Counted from the first letter of the stretch, positions 54,108 to 63,389 are shown. The stretch: 64,000 nucleotides of DNA from Nocardia asteroides (GCA_019930625.1 CP082844.1:5766001-5830000); one strand, 5' to 3'. Made by a program: numbers and translations. Notes: generated by a model not told the origin, from the sequence alone.

Positions 54108-55612
54108 GTGGATGAGGCGGATGTTGCTGTCGGGCTGATGTTCTCGGGTTTGTCGGCGCTGGTGATCGAGGAGGTTGTCGAGGAGGGCTGGAGGCTCGTA
54201 GTGCGGGCCCGGACAGCGCCCGGCCCGGCGGTGTGCTCACGCTGTGGTGAGGAGTCGGAGAAAGTCCACAGCTACCACCACCGGACCGTCGCCGACCTGC
54301 CCGCCGACGGTCGCGTGGTGATCGTCCGGGTACGGGTTCGACGACTGGTTTGCCCGAGACCGCAGTGCTGCAGGACTTTCCGTGAACAGGTTCCCGGGCT
54401 GCTCGAACGCTACCAACGGCGAACGACCCGACTGACCGGCCAGGTGCGGGCGATCGTGAAAGAACTGGCTGGTCGGGCTGCGGTCCGCGTGCTGGCCGCG
54501 TTGCCGGTTCGATTGTCCCGACATACCGCGGTGCGGGTACTGCTGGCGATCCCGCTGCCGCACCGGCCGGTCCCGCGGGTGGTCAGCGTGGACGACTTCG
54601 CCCTGCGCCGCCGAAACCGTTACGGCACAGCGGTCATCGACGCTGTCACTCACCAACGGATCGACGTCCTGGCCGACCGCAAGTCCGAAACCCTCGAAAC
54701 ATGGCTGCGGAACAATCCTGGCGTCGAGGTCGTCGTCCGCGACGGATCGGCCACCTATGCCGAAGCGATCCGCCGCGCGCGGCCCGCCGCACTGCAGGTC
54801 AGCGACCGCTGGCATCTGTGGCACGGTCTGGCCCGATCGGTGAGGGAAGTCGTCGCCGCGCACGGCCGATGCTGGGCCGCGGCCGGCCCGAAACGGCAAA
54901 CACTCACCCGCGAGACCACCACGTTGGAACGCTGGCATGCGGTGCACGATCTGCTCGATCAAGGTGTCGGACTGCTGGACTGCGCCCGGCGTCTGGGCCT
55001 GGCGTTGAACACGGTGAAACGCTACGCCCGCGCATCCGAGCCGGACCAGCTGCGCCGCCCACCGTATTACCGGGCCTGCCTTGTCGACCCCTTCCGCGAC
55101 CACTTGCGGCAGCGTCGCACCGAACAGCCCGGTGTCCCGGTCCTTCACCTGTTCCACGAGATCAAAGCGCTCGGTTACACCGGCGGCCTGAACCTGCTGC
55201 ACAAATACCTCAACCAGGGGCGCGCCGAGAGCGACCGCATCTGCCCCTCACCGCGTCGGCTGACTTCGTGGATAATGAGCCGGCCGACCGATCTCCCCTC
55301 CGGACGCCGCGCTCATCTGGACGAACTTGTCGGGGCATGTCCCGAGATGACCGACCTGGCACGGCTCGTCGGCGAGTTCGCAGCGATCCTGACCGAACGT
55401 CGCGGTGGCGATCTCGACGAGTGGATGATGCAGGTTCGCGAGGCCGGGCTGACCGAACTCGGCCCTCTCCTTCGCGGCCTCGACCAGGACCACGACGCCG
55501 CGGTCGCCGGCCTGACCGTGCCCTACAGCAACGGCCCGATCGAAGGCGTCAACACCCAAACCAAACTGATCAAGCGACAAATGTATGGCCGGGCCTGTTT
55601 TCAGCTACTTAG
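54108..55612 (+). pseudogene. ISL3 family transposase interrupted by IS5 insertion
   Basis: Related to the transposase at 44844 but clearly divergent. It has the same landmarks: CSRCGEESEKVHSYHHR, VSVDDFALRRRNRYGTAVID, SDRWHLWHGLARSV, LGLALNTVKRYAR and VPYSNGPIEGVNTQTKLIKR. A GTG at 54105 may be the real start. After MYGRACFQLL the frame runs into IS5. The last codons (LRHRILLA, stop) resume at 56519-56545 on the far side of the insertion. Confidence 0.9.
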
Positions 55613-56518
55613 ACGATGTCTCATGTGGCGTATTTCGTCAGCTTCTTGAAGCAGGTCAGCGCCGCGGCAAGGGTGAGGAACGCGAGGAAGTGTGTGGCTT
55701 TGCGGTCGTAGCGGATGTTGAGCCGGTGGTAGCCGGTGAGCCAGGAGATGGTGCGTTCGATGACCCAGCGGTGGCGGCCGAGGCGCTGGGAGGATTCGAT
55801 GCCTTTGCGCGCGATGCGGACGGCGATACCCCGATCACGCACCCATTGCCGCAGCTCGGCGGTGTCGTACGCCTTGTCGGCATGCAGTTCGGCCGGTTTG
55901 CGCCGACGCGGACCGCGCCGCGACCGAACCGCGGGGACCGCCTTGACCAGCGGCCGCAATGCCTCGGCATCGTTGGTGTTGGCCGCCGAAACCGCCACCG
56001 ACAGTGGTATTCCCGCCCGATCGGACAGTAGGTGGATTTTCGAGCCGGACTTTGCCGCGGTCAACCGGGCTCGGGCCGGTCAGAGATCCCCCCTTTTCGC
56101 CCGGACGCTTGCTGCGTCGATCACCGCACGCGACCAGTCGATCAAGCCCTCGCTGCCGAGCTCATCGAGTATCGCGCGATGTAGCCGCCGCCAGAGACCG
56201 GCCTCGGTCCACACCGTGAACCGGCGGTGCGCCGTTGGAACGGTGACCCCGAATGACGGCGGCAGCATCCGCCACGCACACCCGCTGGTCAGCACGAATA
56301 CCACTGCCGTGAACACCGCCCGCTCGTCGGTCGGAGCAGTACCCCCACCCTGCGGTCGTGGCTCGAACTTCGGCAGCAACGGCTCCACCATCGCCCAAAG
56401 CTCGTCCGGAACGAGACGCTTCGACAACTTGTCCGACACGGCCGAACATCATGCACCACAACCGATCACAGTCCATCTCGACCCACCGATAACCAGTCAC
56501 AGCGACATGAGACACGGT
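55613..56518 (-). mobile_element. IS5 family insertion sequence nested in ISL3 copy 2
   Basis: 906 bases with ends ACGATGTCTCATG and CATGAGACACGGT (imperfect inverted repeats), flanked by the 5-bp direct repeat CTTAG at 55608-55612 and 56519-56523. CTTAG fits the YTNAR-type target of the IS1031/ISL2 subgroups. Confidence 0.9.
55621..56439 (-). CDS. IS5 family transposase in two overlapping frames
   Basis: The first frame (56439-56080) starts MSDKLSKRLVPDELWAMVEP and contains the DUF4096 region (WRMLPPSFGVTVPTAHRRFT) up to the first DDE aspartate VIDAASVRAKRGD. The second (56064-55621) reads KSGSKIHLLSDRAGIPLSVA, LHADKAYDTAELRQWVRDRG (second D) and RRWVIERTISWLTGYHRL-like RHRWVIERTISWLTGYHRLN with the catalytic E. 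The junction has an A4/G6 run suited to programmed frameshifting, but a further one-base shift is needed a little downstream, so the element may be inactive. Confidence 0.8.
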
Positions 56519-56648
56519 CTTAGGCACCGCATCCTGCTCGCATAGCCCGGGCACCACCGGAAGTGAGCCAGAGCCGTTGTATCTACAGTCCCGCGACTAC
56601 CTGCGAATATCGCCGCGACTCGCATACGATGCGACTTTCTCGCATCTG

Positions 56649-57800
56649 ATGCGACCGACGGAGGTGGCCGGTTTGGCGGGTTTCGGCGGTTTGGTGCCGG
56701 GTGGTGCGCGGCTGCACCTGGTCGACGGTGTCGCGCTGTTGCGGCCGGAGGAGCAAGTGTTCGAAGCGATGCTGGCGGGGTTCGCCAATCAGCAGCTCGC
56801 CCGGAATCTGGCTCGCACGACGGTGGAGGGCCGGGAGAACACGGTGAAGGCGTTCACCGCCTACGTCAACGCTTTCCCGTGGCAGTGGACCCCGGCGATG
56901 GTCGATGAATGGCTGGGTGACCTGCGGTCGTTGCGGGATCTGAAGCGGTCGACGATCCGATCCTATTGCGAGGCGGTCCGGTCGTTCTGCCATTTCGTGA
57001 CCGATCCGCTCTACGAGTGGCCGGCCACCTGCGAGGAACGGCTCGGCACTCATCCGATTCAGATCGTGCACGAGTGGAACACCGCGGTCCATGCCCAGGA
57101 CACCGAGTCCGACCCGAAGAAGCGGGCGTTCACCAAGGCCGAGTTGCACGCGTTCTTCGAGCACGCCGACAACCAGGTCGCGCGGATCCGTGCGTTCGGC
57201 CGCAAGGGTTGGCTACCCGCGTTCCGGGACGCGGCGCTGTTAAAAACCTCATACTCGTTCGGTTTGCGGCGCAACGAGATCCGGATGCTCGACGCGGCCG
57301 ACTTCGGGGTCAACCCGCACGCACGGGAGTTCGGCCAGTTCGGTCGCTGCCAGGTGCGCTACGGCAAGGCGAAGAAGGGTTCGCCGCCGAAACGTCGTGG
57401 CGTGCTGACGGTCTGGGACTGGACTGCCGAGGTGCTCGATGAGTGGTTCACCGAGATCCGTCCGTTGTTCGGCGTCGACGGCAACCTGGCAGCCTGGCCG
57501 TCCGAGGGCGGACTGAGGATCGGCTGCCAGCGCCTGAACTCCCGCTTCGTCGCCTACCGGGACGCACTCGGCCTGGACAAGGTCCTGGACCTGCACAGTC
57601 TGCGGCGATCGTATGTGACGCATCTGATCGAGGACGGCTGGGATCCTCGGTTCGTGCAGGAACAGGTCGGCCACGAGCACGCGTCCACGACCTCGATCTA
57701 CACCTGCGTGTCCTCGGACTTCCGCACCCGCACCCTGCGCCGCCAGCTCGACGCCACCATCGCCGCCGCCCTGGACTCCCGGAAGGGGATGAACGCATGA
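56649..57800 (+). CDS. tyrosine recombinase (phage-type integrase)
   Basis: About 383 residues from the ATG at 56649; the frame is open from 56577. The N-terminal core-binding domain contains LARNLARTTVEGRENTVKAF and LRDLKRSTIRSYCEAVRSFC. The catalytic domain shows YSFGLRRNEIRMLDAADF (first R), LHSLRRSYVTHLIEDGWDP (H-x-x-R), VGHEHASTTSIYT (G-H and tyrosine nucleophile). It overlaps the next gene by 4 bases (ATGA). It is an actinobacterial mobile-element integrase that recurrently pairs with a small XRE gene. Confidence 0.9.
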   Translation: MRPTEVAGLAGFGGLVPGGARLHLVDGVALLRPEEQVFEAMLAGFANQQLARNLARTTVEGRENTVKAFTAYVNAFPWQWTPAMVDEWLGDLRSLRDLKRSTIRSYCEAVRSFCHFVTDPLYEWPATCEERLGTHPIQIVHEWNTAVHAQDTESDPKKRAFTKAELHAFFEHADNQVARIRAFGRKGWLPAFRDAALLKTSYSFGLRRNEIRMLDAADFGVNPHAREFGQFGRCQVRYGKAKKGSPPKRRGVLTVWDWTAEVLDEWFTEIRPLFGVDGNLAAWPSEGGLRIGCQRLNSRFVAYRDALGLDKVLDLHSLRRSYVTHLIEDGWDPRFVQEQVGHEHASTTSIYTCVSSDFRTRTLRRQLDATIAAALDSRKGMNA

Positions 57801-58300
57801 AACGAACCGTCGGCTACACCTGGCACCTGCGCGAACTGATGGCCACCCGCGGCAGGTTCAACGCCACCGAACTGTTCCCTCTTCTGCACGAGCGCGGCAT
57901 CAACTTGTCCGCCTCCCAAGTCCAGCGCCTGGTCTCGGGAACACCGGAAAGGCTTTCTCTTCAGGTACTTTCGGCGCTCTGCGACATTCTCGGCTGCACT
58001 CCCGCCGATCTGGTCACCACCACCGCCGAGAACGCCGGGGTCAGCCGCACCGCCACCGACGGCCTGCCCGGCCCGGTCCCGGCGAGCGTCGCGAAGCTGC
58101 GCCCGCGGGCGGCCCGGAGCCAAACCCGCACCCTCGCCGTCGCCGAACCGCTTGCCCTCGATGGTGATGCGCTCGATCCGATCGGCGGTGGCGGCGCTCT
58201 CGTCGGATACGGGCGGGTGTCGACCAGGGGCCAGCTGCTCGACCGTCAGATCGCCGCGCTCACCGCGGCCGGATGCCAGCGGATCTTCACCGGATGCGAC
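57797..58300 (+). pseudogene. XRE regulator fused to a serine recombinase N-terminal fragment
   Basis: The first ~105 codons (KRTVGYTWHLRELMATRGRF, LSASQVQRLVSGTPERLSLQ, VLSALCDILGCTPADLV) are an XRE/Cro-type HTH protein of the kind encoded after this integrase family. Near RPRAARSQTRT the sequence departs and, in the same frame, reads GGGALVGYGRVSTRGQLLDR, QIAALTAAGCQRIF, the start of a serine resolvase with its catalytic serine, cut off after about 30 residues. The frame stays open beyond 58300 through the next gene in another frame. It is a junction of two broken elements; the XRE domain itself may still be made. Confidence 0.65.
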
Positions 58301-58302
58301 TC

Positions 58303-58941
58303 ATGGAGACAGGCGGCGCAATCTCACCTGTCCGGCGCCTCAGGGCGAAATACGCTGGTGGTGTGTACATTCCGTGCGCGGTGTTCCGCCGCACCCCACT
58401 CGAACGGGCGGATCAGGATCTTGCCTGGCATCGTGATGACCAATGGTTCTTCGCGGCCGGTGCCTGCCACATCCTGGCCTACGCCTTCCTCGAAACCCGC
58501 TCACACCGGTTCACCGCGAAAGGCCTGTGGCCGGCCGATGCCGCTGATCCTGGACACGTCTATGTCAGCAACGGGACCTGGGCCTTCGACCACTGCGGCT
58601 GGACCCTGGAGCGTGAACTGCTCGCGGTCTCCCGCGTGGTTGAACCCGCGGCGAACTATCAATCTCGTGCCATCCGGATGGGGCTCGATGAGCTCTGTGC
58701 CAGGCACTGGCACCGCACTCGTGCCGAATTCCTCCACGATCCCTGGCCGCTTTCCGAAGCGCCCGCGGGGCTGCGGGGCGAGGTTCGGGAATTCGCGATA
58801 GTTGAATATGCGAGCCTGCCAGTCAGCACCATCAAAACCGCCTGGTCAGGCGCGAATTTTTTCCGGCCAACGCCGGATTCCGGCCGGTTGGACCCCACAT
58901 GCCGGCTCTACCCCAGATGCACACGAGTGCGAGACATCTGA
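58303..58941 (+). CDS. hypothetical protein
   Basis: About 212 residues from the ATG at 58303 (58294 and 58273 are alternatives). It contains YIPCAVFRRTPLERADQDLA, FFAAGACHILAYAFLETRSH, RFTAKGLWPADAADPGHVYV and FDHCGWTLERELLAVSR, which look like a genuine folded enzyme or toxin-like domain, but I do not recognise the family. The last ~30 residues after GEVREFAIVEYASLPVSTIK have odd composition and may be a run-on. It follows the XRE/recombinase junction directly. Confidence 0.5.
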   Translation: METGGAISPVRRLRAKYAGGVYIPCAVFRRTPLERADQDLAWHRDDQWFFAAGACHILAYAFLETRSHRFTAKGLWPADAADPGHVYVSNGTWAFDHCGWTLERELLAVSRVVEPAANYQSRAIRMGLDELCARHWHRTRAEFLHDPWPLSEAPAGLRGEVREFAIVEYASLPVSTIKTAWSGANFFRPTPDSGRLDPTCRLYPRCTRVRDI

Positions 58942-59080
58942 ACGCCCATCGGTAACCGTGCCTAGGTGATCGCATGACCGTAGATAGGTATATGCCCGAT
59001 GTCGGCCCGGTACCGATTCGATGAGGATGGTTGTCGCGCAGCGAGCAGAACACCTCCCCGCCAACGCACCGGAGCCGCTC

Positions 59081-60037
59081 ATGTCCATCCGCACCACCAT
59101 CCCCACCGTGGCCCAACGGCGTGTCACGGTCTCGACCCGAGACGGCGTCGCTCTCGCGGTTCGGGAGTACGGTCCGCGCGATGCCGACCTCACCGTCGTC
59201 CTCCTGCACGGCCATTGCCTGCGCAGTGAGTCCTGGACCTACGTCCGCGACGCGCTGCTGCGCCGATACCCCGACGCCCGGGTGGTCTGCTATGACCATC
59301 GCGGACACGGCGACTCCGCCGCAGCGTCCCGCAAGACCTACAACCTCGCCCAGCTCGGCCGCGACCTGCAGGACGTTCTCGACGCGGTCGCCCCCACCGG
59401 ACCGGTCGTCCTCGTCGGCCACTCGATGGGCGGCATGACCGTGCTGACCTACGCCGCACGGTACCCGCACGAGATCGGCACTCGTATCGTGGGCGTCGCG
59501 CTCCTGGCGACCGCCGCGAGCGGGCTCGCCGACGCGGGCCTCGGCCGGCTCCTGCGTAACCCGGTCGTCTCCGCGTTCCAGGCGGCCGTCCGCCGCGCCC
59601 CGGGCCTGATGCACCACGCGAAACCTGTAGCCTGCACACTCTTCGCCCCCGTCATCCGTGCCGCCGAGTTCGGCGATCGCAAGGTCAGCCCGCGGGTGCT
59701 GGCGCTGGCCCACGCGATGCGCAACGAGACGCCGATCGTCACGATGGCGAGTTTCCTGAGCGAATTCACGGTCTACGACCGGACCGACGCGCTCGCGGTC
59801 CTCTCGCGGATCCCCACGCTGGTGCTGTGCGGCTGCAGCGACCTGATGACGCCGCCGTCGCACTCGGTCGCGATGGCCGCGGCCGTCGAGTACGCCGACC
59901 TCGTGATGGTCGAGGGCGCCGGGCACTCGGTGATTCTCGAGCAGCCCGACCAGGTCGCCGACGCCATCAACCGCCTCATGACCCGAACAGGCGATCCCGA
60001 CCGGGCCGCGGCCGCTCACCTCACCCTCGTCGCCTAA
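59081..60037 (+). CDS. alpha/beta hydrolase
   Basis: A 318-residue alpha/beta-hydrolase with the whole catalytic set: oxyanion strand VVLLHGHCLRSESW, VVCYDHRGHGDS, nucleophile elbow VVLVGHSMGGM, acid in LVLCGCSDLMTPPSHS and histidine in VEGAGHSVILEQPD. The ATG at 59081 with a GGAG site is preferred over 59021. A stand-alone gene between two decayed regions; substrate unknown, esterase or lactonase type. Confidence 0.85.
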   Translation: MSIRTTIPTVAQRRVTVSTRDGVALAVREYGPRDADLTVVLLHGHCLRSESWTYVRDALLRRYPDARVVCYDHRGHGDSAAASRKTYNLAQLGRDLQDVLDAVAPTGPVVLVGHSMGGMTVLTYAARYPHEIGTRIVGVALLATAASGLADAGLGRLLRNPVVSAFQAAVRRAPGLMHHAKPVACTLFAPVIRAAEFGDRKVSPRVLALAHAMRNETPIVTMASFLSEFTVYDRTDALAVLSRIPTLVLCGCSDLMTPPSHSVAMAAAVEYADLVMVEGAGHSVILEQPDQVADAINRLMTRTGDPDRAAAAHLTLVA

Positions 60038-60169
60038 TGGGAATTGATCGGCGAGCCTACGACTGGGGCGGGACTGGTAAGGACCCGTACTGGCGACTCC
60101 TGAAATTATCTGCGGTAGCGCTCGCGGTGCCGCTCGGATTGATAGCCAAACCGCTTAGCGCCACTTTTC

Positions 60170-61046
60170 GCGAATCTGGTCCCCGCACCCCGGATAGTGC
60201 GCGTTCGAACAGCAGTTCCTCCTTGTGCCGGATCGCCGGGCTCCGCAGCGGGGCGGTGTCGATCGGTCCGCGGCGGCCGCGTACCAGCATGCTGGGCCGG
60301 GTGGGGTGTGTATGCACGACCCAGAGTCCGGCGAGGTCGAACTCGGCGAGGGTCAGAGTCCTCGGCCGGCGGGCGCCGGTAGCGATCCAGAGACCGGCAC
60401 CGTAACCGGCCAGGGCGTCGAGAGGGCGACGAGGTTGGTCGGTCCGGTGGTGGCGGCGGCGAAGGCGACTTCGGGGTGGGTGGCGAGGGTGGCTCCGAGG
60501 TCGGCGAGTTTGGCGGGGTGGGACGGATAGCCACAGCATGGCTTCGCAGGTGAAGCCGAGTAGGCGGGGGTCGATGTCGACGTCGAAGAAGAGCGTGCCG
60601 GGGTGTCGGAGGTGTTCGAGGCGTCGATGGATGGTGGATTCGGATCTGCCGTTCCAGCCGGTCGCGCCGCCGAAGAACATGCGGAGGAGGCAGTGCGCGG
60701 TGACGGCGACCACTCGTGGTGTGCGGGGCAGTTTGCCCCACAGCCAGCTGTCGCGGGGCTGGTGGCCGCGGGTTCGTGTAAAGCAGACGATCTCGGTGCC
60801 GCCCGAGGTGAGGCTGACCCAGGAGGTGTCTGGGCGGCGAGCGCGGTGGCGATGGGTTCGGCCGCGCCGGGTACGCATCGCAGGCAGACAAGCCATTCGA
60901 CGTGCCCGAGTCGGCGGGCGTCGGTGAGACCGAGTACGCGCAGCGCCCCGGTGGAGCGCAGTTTGCGGTAACGGCGGGCGACGGTTTGGTCGGACACGCC
61001 GAGCGCCGCGCCGATGATCGTGAACGGCGCGCGGCCGTCGAGTCGT
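60170..61046 (-). pseudogene. Lrp/AsnC family regulator, 5'-truncated with several frameshifts
   Basis: The N-terminal HTH is recognisable (LDGRAPFTIIGAALGVSDQT, VARRYRKLRSTGALRVLGL) but the gene begins abruptly at the ATPase repeat boundary (61046). Further homology requires frame changes near 60860, 60510 and 60450: RPDTSWVSLTSGGTEIVCFT, LLRMFFGGATGWNGRSEST, DVDIDPRLLGFTCEAMLWLS, AKLADLGATLATHPEVAFAA, then TLTLAEFDLAGLWVVHTHPT. Two Lrp effector-domain copies seem to have existed. Certainly not functional. Confidence 0.75.
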
Positions 61047-61244
61047 GATCTATCTGCCGAATCCCTCGATCGGGGTCGCGGCATGCTCCACCGCATCGTC
61101 GCCTCTCTCGGGCACCAGCCCGCCTATCACACTGCGGTCCTGGTACCCCGGACCGCCGAGACGCTGGCCGCTGAAGCGGCGGAGCGGGGCAGGCTGCCCG
61201 TAGTGGCCATCGATGAAGCTCACCTTTTCGACAGCCATCAGTTA
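61047..61244 (+). repeat. inverted-repeat copy B: fragment of an ExeA/TniB-type AAA ATPase gene
   Basis: Plus-strand counterpart of 38293-38490, nearly identical. It reads VIYLPNPSIG, then after a one-base deletion GMLHRIVASLGHQPAYHTAV, TAETLAAEAAERGRLPVVAI, DEAHLFDSHQLEAIRMLTNH. ATPase similarity continues about 40 bases past the repeat, so copy B is slightly longer than copy A. It truncates the Lrp-like gene. Confidence 0.75.
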
Positions 61245-61353
61245 GAGGCGATCCGCATGCTCACCAACCACGACCCGGACTCTGTTTCACCGATGAGTTT
61301 TCGGCGGACCGGGCGTCTACCCGGAGAAGGGGTATTGAGACCTAGGAGGATGC

Positions 61354-61914
61354 ATGCGGACGTTGGCGATCACCCAGAACATCACTGTCGACGGGGCGAT
61401 CGAGATGCTCGGCGACTGGTTCGACCCGCAGGGACAGGGCGGTGCCGATAATTCCGATCTTCTTGCGGAGCTGCACAAACAGGACAGCGAGGCGGACGGG
61501 CTGCTGCTCGGCCGCAATACCTTTACGGACTTTCGCGGCTATTGGCCCAACCAGACCGACGACCCGACGGGCATCGCCGACTACCTCAACCAGGTGCACA
61601 AGTACGTCGTCTCGGCAACGATGACCGATCCGGGCTGGGACAACTCGACGATTCTGTCGGGCGACCTCGTCGCTGAGGTTCGCGCGCTGAAGGAGCAGGC
61701 CGGCCGCGACATCGTGGTCACCGGCAGTATCACGCTGTGTCACGCCCTGATCGCTGCGGGCGTTGTGGACGAGTATCGACTCTTCACCTACCCGACCGTG
61801 CAAGGCCGCGGCAGGCGACTGTTTCCCGACGGCGTCGAACTGCCCGCCCTGACGCTGCTCGACAGCAAGGCGTTTCGCGGGGGCGTCACCTACACCCGCT
61901 ACGCTGCGGCCTGA
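61354..61914 (+). CDS. dihydrofolate reductase family / RibD C-terminal-like reductase
   Basis: A 186-residue DHFR-fold protein with an AGGAGG site before the ATG. It begins MRTLAITQNITVDGAIEML and has LLGRNTFTDFRGYWPNQTDD, YVVSATMTDPGWDNSTIL, DIVVTGSITLCHALIAAGVV and YPTVQGRGRRLFPDG, the RibD_C/YwjB-like pattern. These are NADPH-dependent reductases of undefined substrate, common as stand-alone genes in actinobacteria. Intact. Confidence 0.85.
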   Translation: MRTLAITQNITVDGAIEMLGDWFDPQGQGGADNSDLLAELHKQDSEADGLLLGRNTFTDFRGYWPNQTDDPTGIADYLNQVHKYVVSATMTDPGWDNSTILSGDLVAEVRALKEQAGRDIVVTGSITLCHALIAAGVVDEYRLFTYPTVQGRGRRLFPDGVELPALTLLDSKAFRGGVTYTRYAAA

Positions 61915-62039
61915 ATCCCGAAGCGCCGCGCGGTGATCGAAGGTCGGTGCGAGCCTGCCACCGAACCGCGGGCCCCACATGTCACAATCGAACACACGTT
62001 CACCACATTGGAGGTTGCCCTATGACGATCACACAAGGT

Positions 62040-62624
62040 TCAGCGGGTCTCTGCGAATGTGGGCGCACCATGCCTGGCCTGGGCCAGTAGATGCTGCGCT
62101 CGTACCGAAGCGGGCCCGACAGGCGAACCCGACTCGACGTCGGAGAGAATCTCGTCGGGCGGTCCTAGGTAGACGAGAGTTCGGAGCTCAATGCCCCAGT
62201 GAGCCTGCTCACTGGGGCATTGAGCTCCCCGAAATACCTGCTCGAACAAGGTGGTCGGAGAGACGGTCCGCATGCCCGGTGGTGTGAGTGGGAGGGCTGG
62301 AAGACCCTGCGGTGTTGGTGCGGCCGGGGCAAGGTCGGTCAATGCCCGCTCGTCCTCGACGCGACCGAGATCCTCCAGCACCGAGCGCTGCGATCGGGTC
62401 AGCCGCTCACGCACACCGGTCTCGATCCCAGCTCGGCCGATAGCGGTCAGCGCCCACCCGACCCCTTCCTCGGCGAAACCGTGGCCGGTCAGCCAGTCGA
62501 CAATCCGCAGGACGTGCCCGTGCTGTTGACCGCATGCAGTAGCCAACTCGCCCGCAGGCCGCGCGGTCCGGGTGAGCGTACGCAAGACAGCAAGTCGCGG
62601 CAGGGTCACCCCCAGCTTCCTCAT
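62040..62624 (-). CDS. MarR-like winged-helix protein with a hairpin-containing C-terminal extension
   Basis: From the ATG at 62624 the first ~95 residues form a winged helix: KLGVTLPRLAVLRTLTRTAR, PAGELATACGQQHGHVLRIV, DWLTGHGFAEEGVGWALTAI, then LTRSQRSVLEDLGRVEDE. A TTG at 62654 is an alternative start. The remaining ~100 codons (proline-rich linker, then QCPSEQAHWGIELRT) cover a long perfect inverted repeat at 62183-62228 and are of doubtful coding value, so the gene may have been extended by an insertion. Two sets of direct repeats precede the start and may be its operator. Confidence 0.5.
   Translation of the reverse strand: MRKLGVTLPRLAVLRTLTRTARPAGELATACGQQHGHVLRIVDWLTGHGFAEEGVGWALTAIGRAGIETGVRERLTRSQRSVLEDLGRVEDERALTDLAPAAPTPQGLPALPLTPPGMRTVSPTTLFEQVFRGAQCPSEQAHWGIELRTLVYLGPPDEILSDVESGSPVGPASVRAQHLLAQARHGAPTFAETR
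62183..62228. repeat. perfect 21-base inverted repeat with 4-base loop
   Basis: Arms start GGAGCTCAATGCCCC and end with its exact complement GGGGCATTGAGCTCC; loop CCTG. The stem is perfect over 21 pairs. It has no T-run and lies inside the 3' part of the MarR-like frame. Confidence 0.85.
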
Positions 62625-62730
62625 TTCGGACGACTTTTCATTTCGGACGATCAAGCTCCCTTCCCAACATTTCGAATCAGTGGATGTGGTGCTGCGTTCA
62701 TCGCGAATCGTCGTTCATCGCGAATCGTCG
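62621..62730. promoter_or_regulatory. two sets of direct repeats upstream of the MarR-like gene
   Basis: TCATTTCGGACGA occurs at 62621-62633 and 62639-62651 (18-base period, first copy over the ATG). TTCATCGCGAATCGTCG is tandemly duplicated at 62697-62713 and 62714-62730. They are plausible autoregulatory sites; function inferred only from position. Confidence 0.45.
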
Positions 62731-62859
62731 CTGATCCATCCACGACAGCCCAGTCGGCCACGATTAGAACGACTCAGTTTGTCGGTGATGCGGCCGGATC
62801 GCTGGCGCGGGTTCGTCGGGGACGCCGTACCCTTACGGCCACGGCACTCACGAAGCTCG

Positions 62860-63309
62860 TCAGATACAGATCCAGCAGTAGAGGCGTTGTCCTCGCACAA
62901 CCGCCCGGCTGGCCAGGCCAGCGGCCTGGCCGAGGAACCACGCGAGGCCGTCCGGATCCGGCGGTGTGGGGAACACGTCCGAGGCGGCCCATTCCCGGGC
63001 AACGCCATGCAGCGAAGCGTGATCAGCGGCGGCGAGCGCATCACGCAGGGAATCCGTCAGCGACAGACACACCAGCTCTCCCTCGTCGACGGTCGCGAGC
63101 AGGTGGCCATGCCGCGGGTCGGACCGGACAGCCTCGTCCGGCCGGCCTGTAAGGATCACTTCTGCCGGCAGCAGGTCGATAGTCGGGTCTACGCCGTTGA
63201 CATCGAACCCGTCATAGCCCGTCGCGGCCGGTTCGTCGTCCTCGCGCACCACGGCCCGGATCGCGTCGTCATCGTCTGCAGCAGCGAAGTAGCCATAGAT
63301 AACTCCCAT
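62860..63309 (-). CDS. small conserved hypothetical protein
   Basis: A 149-residue acidic protein starting at the ATG at 63309 (MGVIYGYFAAADDDDAIRAV). The pattern VNGVDPTIDLLPAEVILTGR, LATVDEGELVCLSLTDSLRD and the C-terminal FLGQAAGLASRAVVRGQRLY matches a family of uncharacterised actinobacterial proteins that often look like cytoplasmic immunity or accessory proteins. No catalytic residues can be named. It overlaps the dead DeoR gene upstream and is probably expressed on its own. Confidence 0.6.
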   Translation of the reverse strand: MGVIYGYFAAADDDDAIRAVVREDDEPAATGYDGFDVNGVDPTIDLLPAEVILTGRPDEAVRSDPRHGHLLATVDEGELVCLSLTDSLRDALAAADHASLHGVAREWAASDVFPTPPDPDGLAWFLGQAAGLASRAVVRGQRLYCWICI

Positions 63310-63389
63310 GCGGTGATCTTGGCACCCACCACTGACAACCACTCTTGATCCCGGCCGGCGTCGCATCGTTCTTCCGTGCGCTGGTGAGG

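Larger units (their letters stand above)
54053..56575 (+). mobile_element. ISL3 family insertion sequence, copy 2, interrupted by IS5
   Basis: Terminal inverted repeats begin GGCTCTGGCTCACTTCCGG at 54053 and end with the complement at 56575, at least 22 bases matching. The repeats differ from those of copy 1, so it is a separate ISL3 species. No matching target duplication is seen at the ends. An IS5 element at 55613-56518 splits its transposase gene. Confidence 0.85.
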
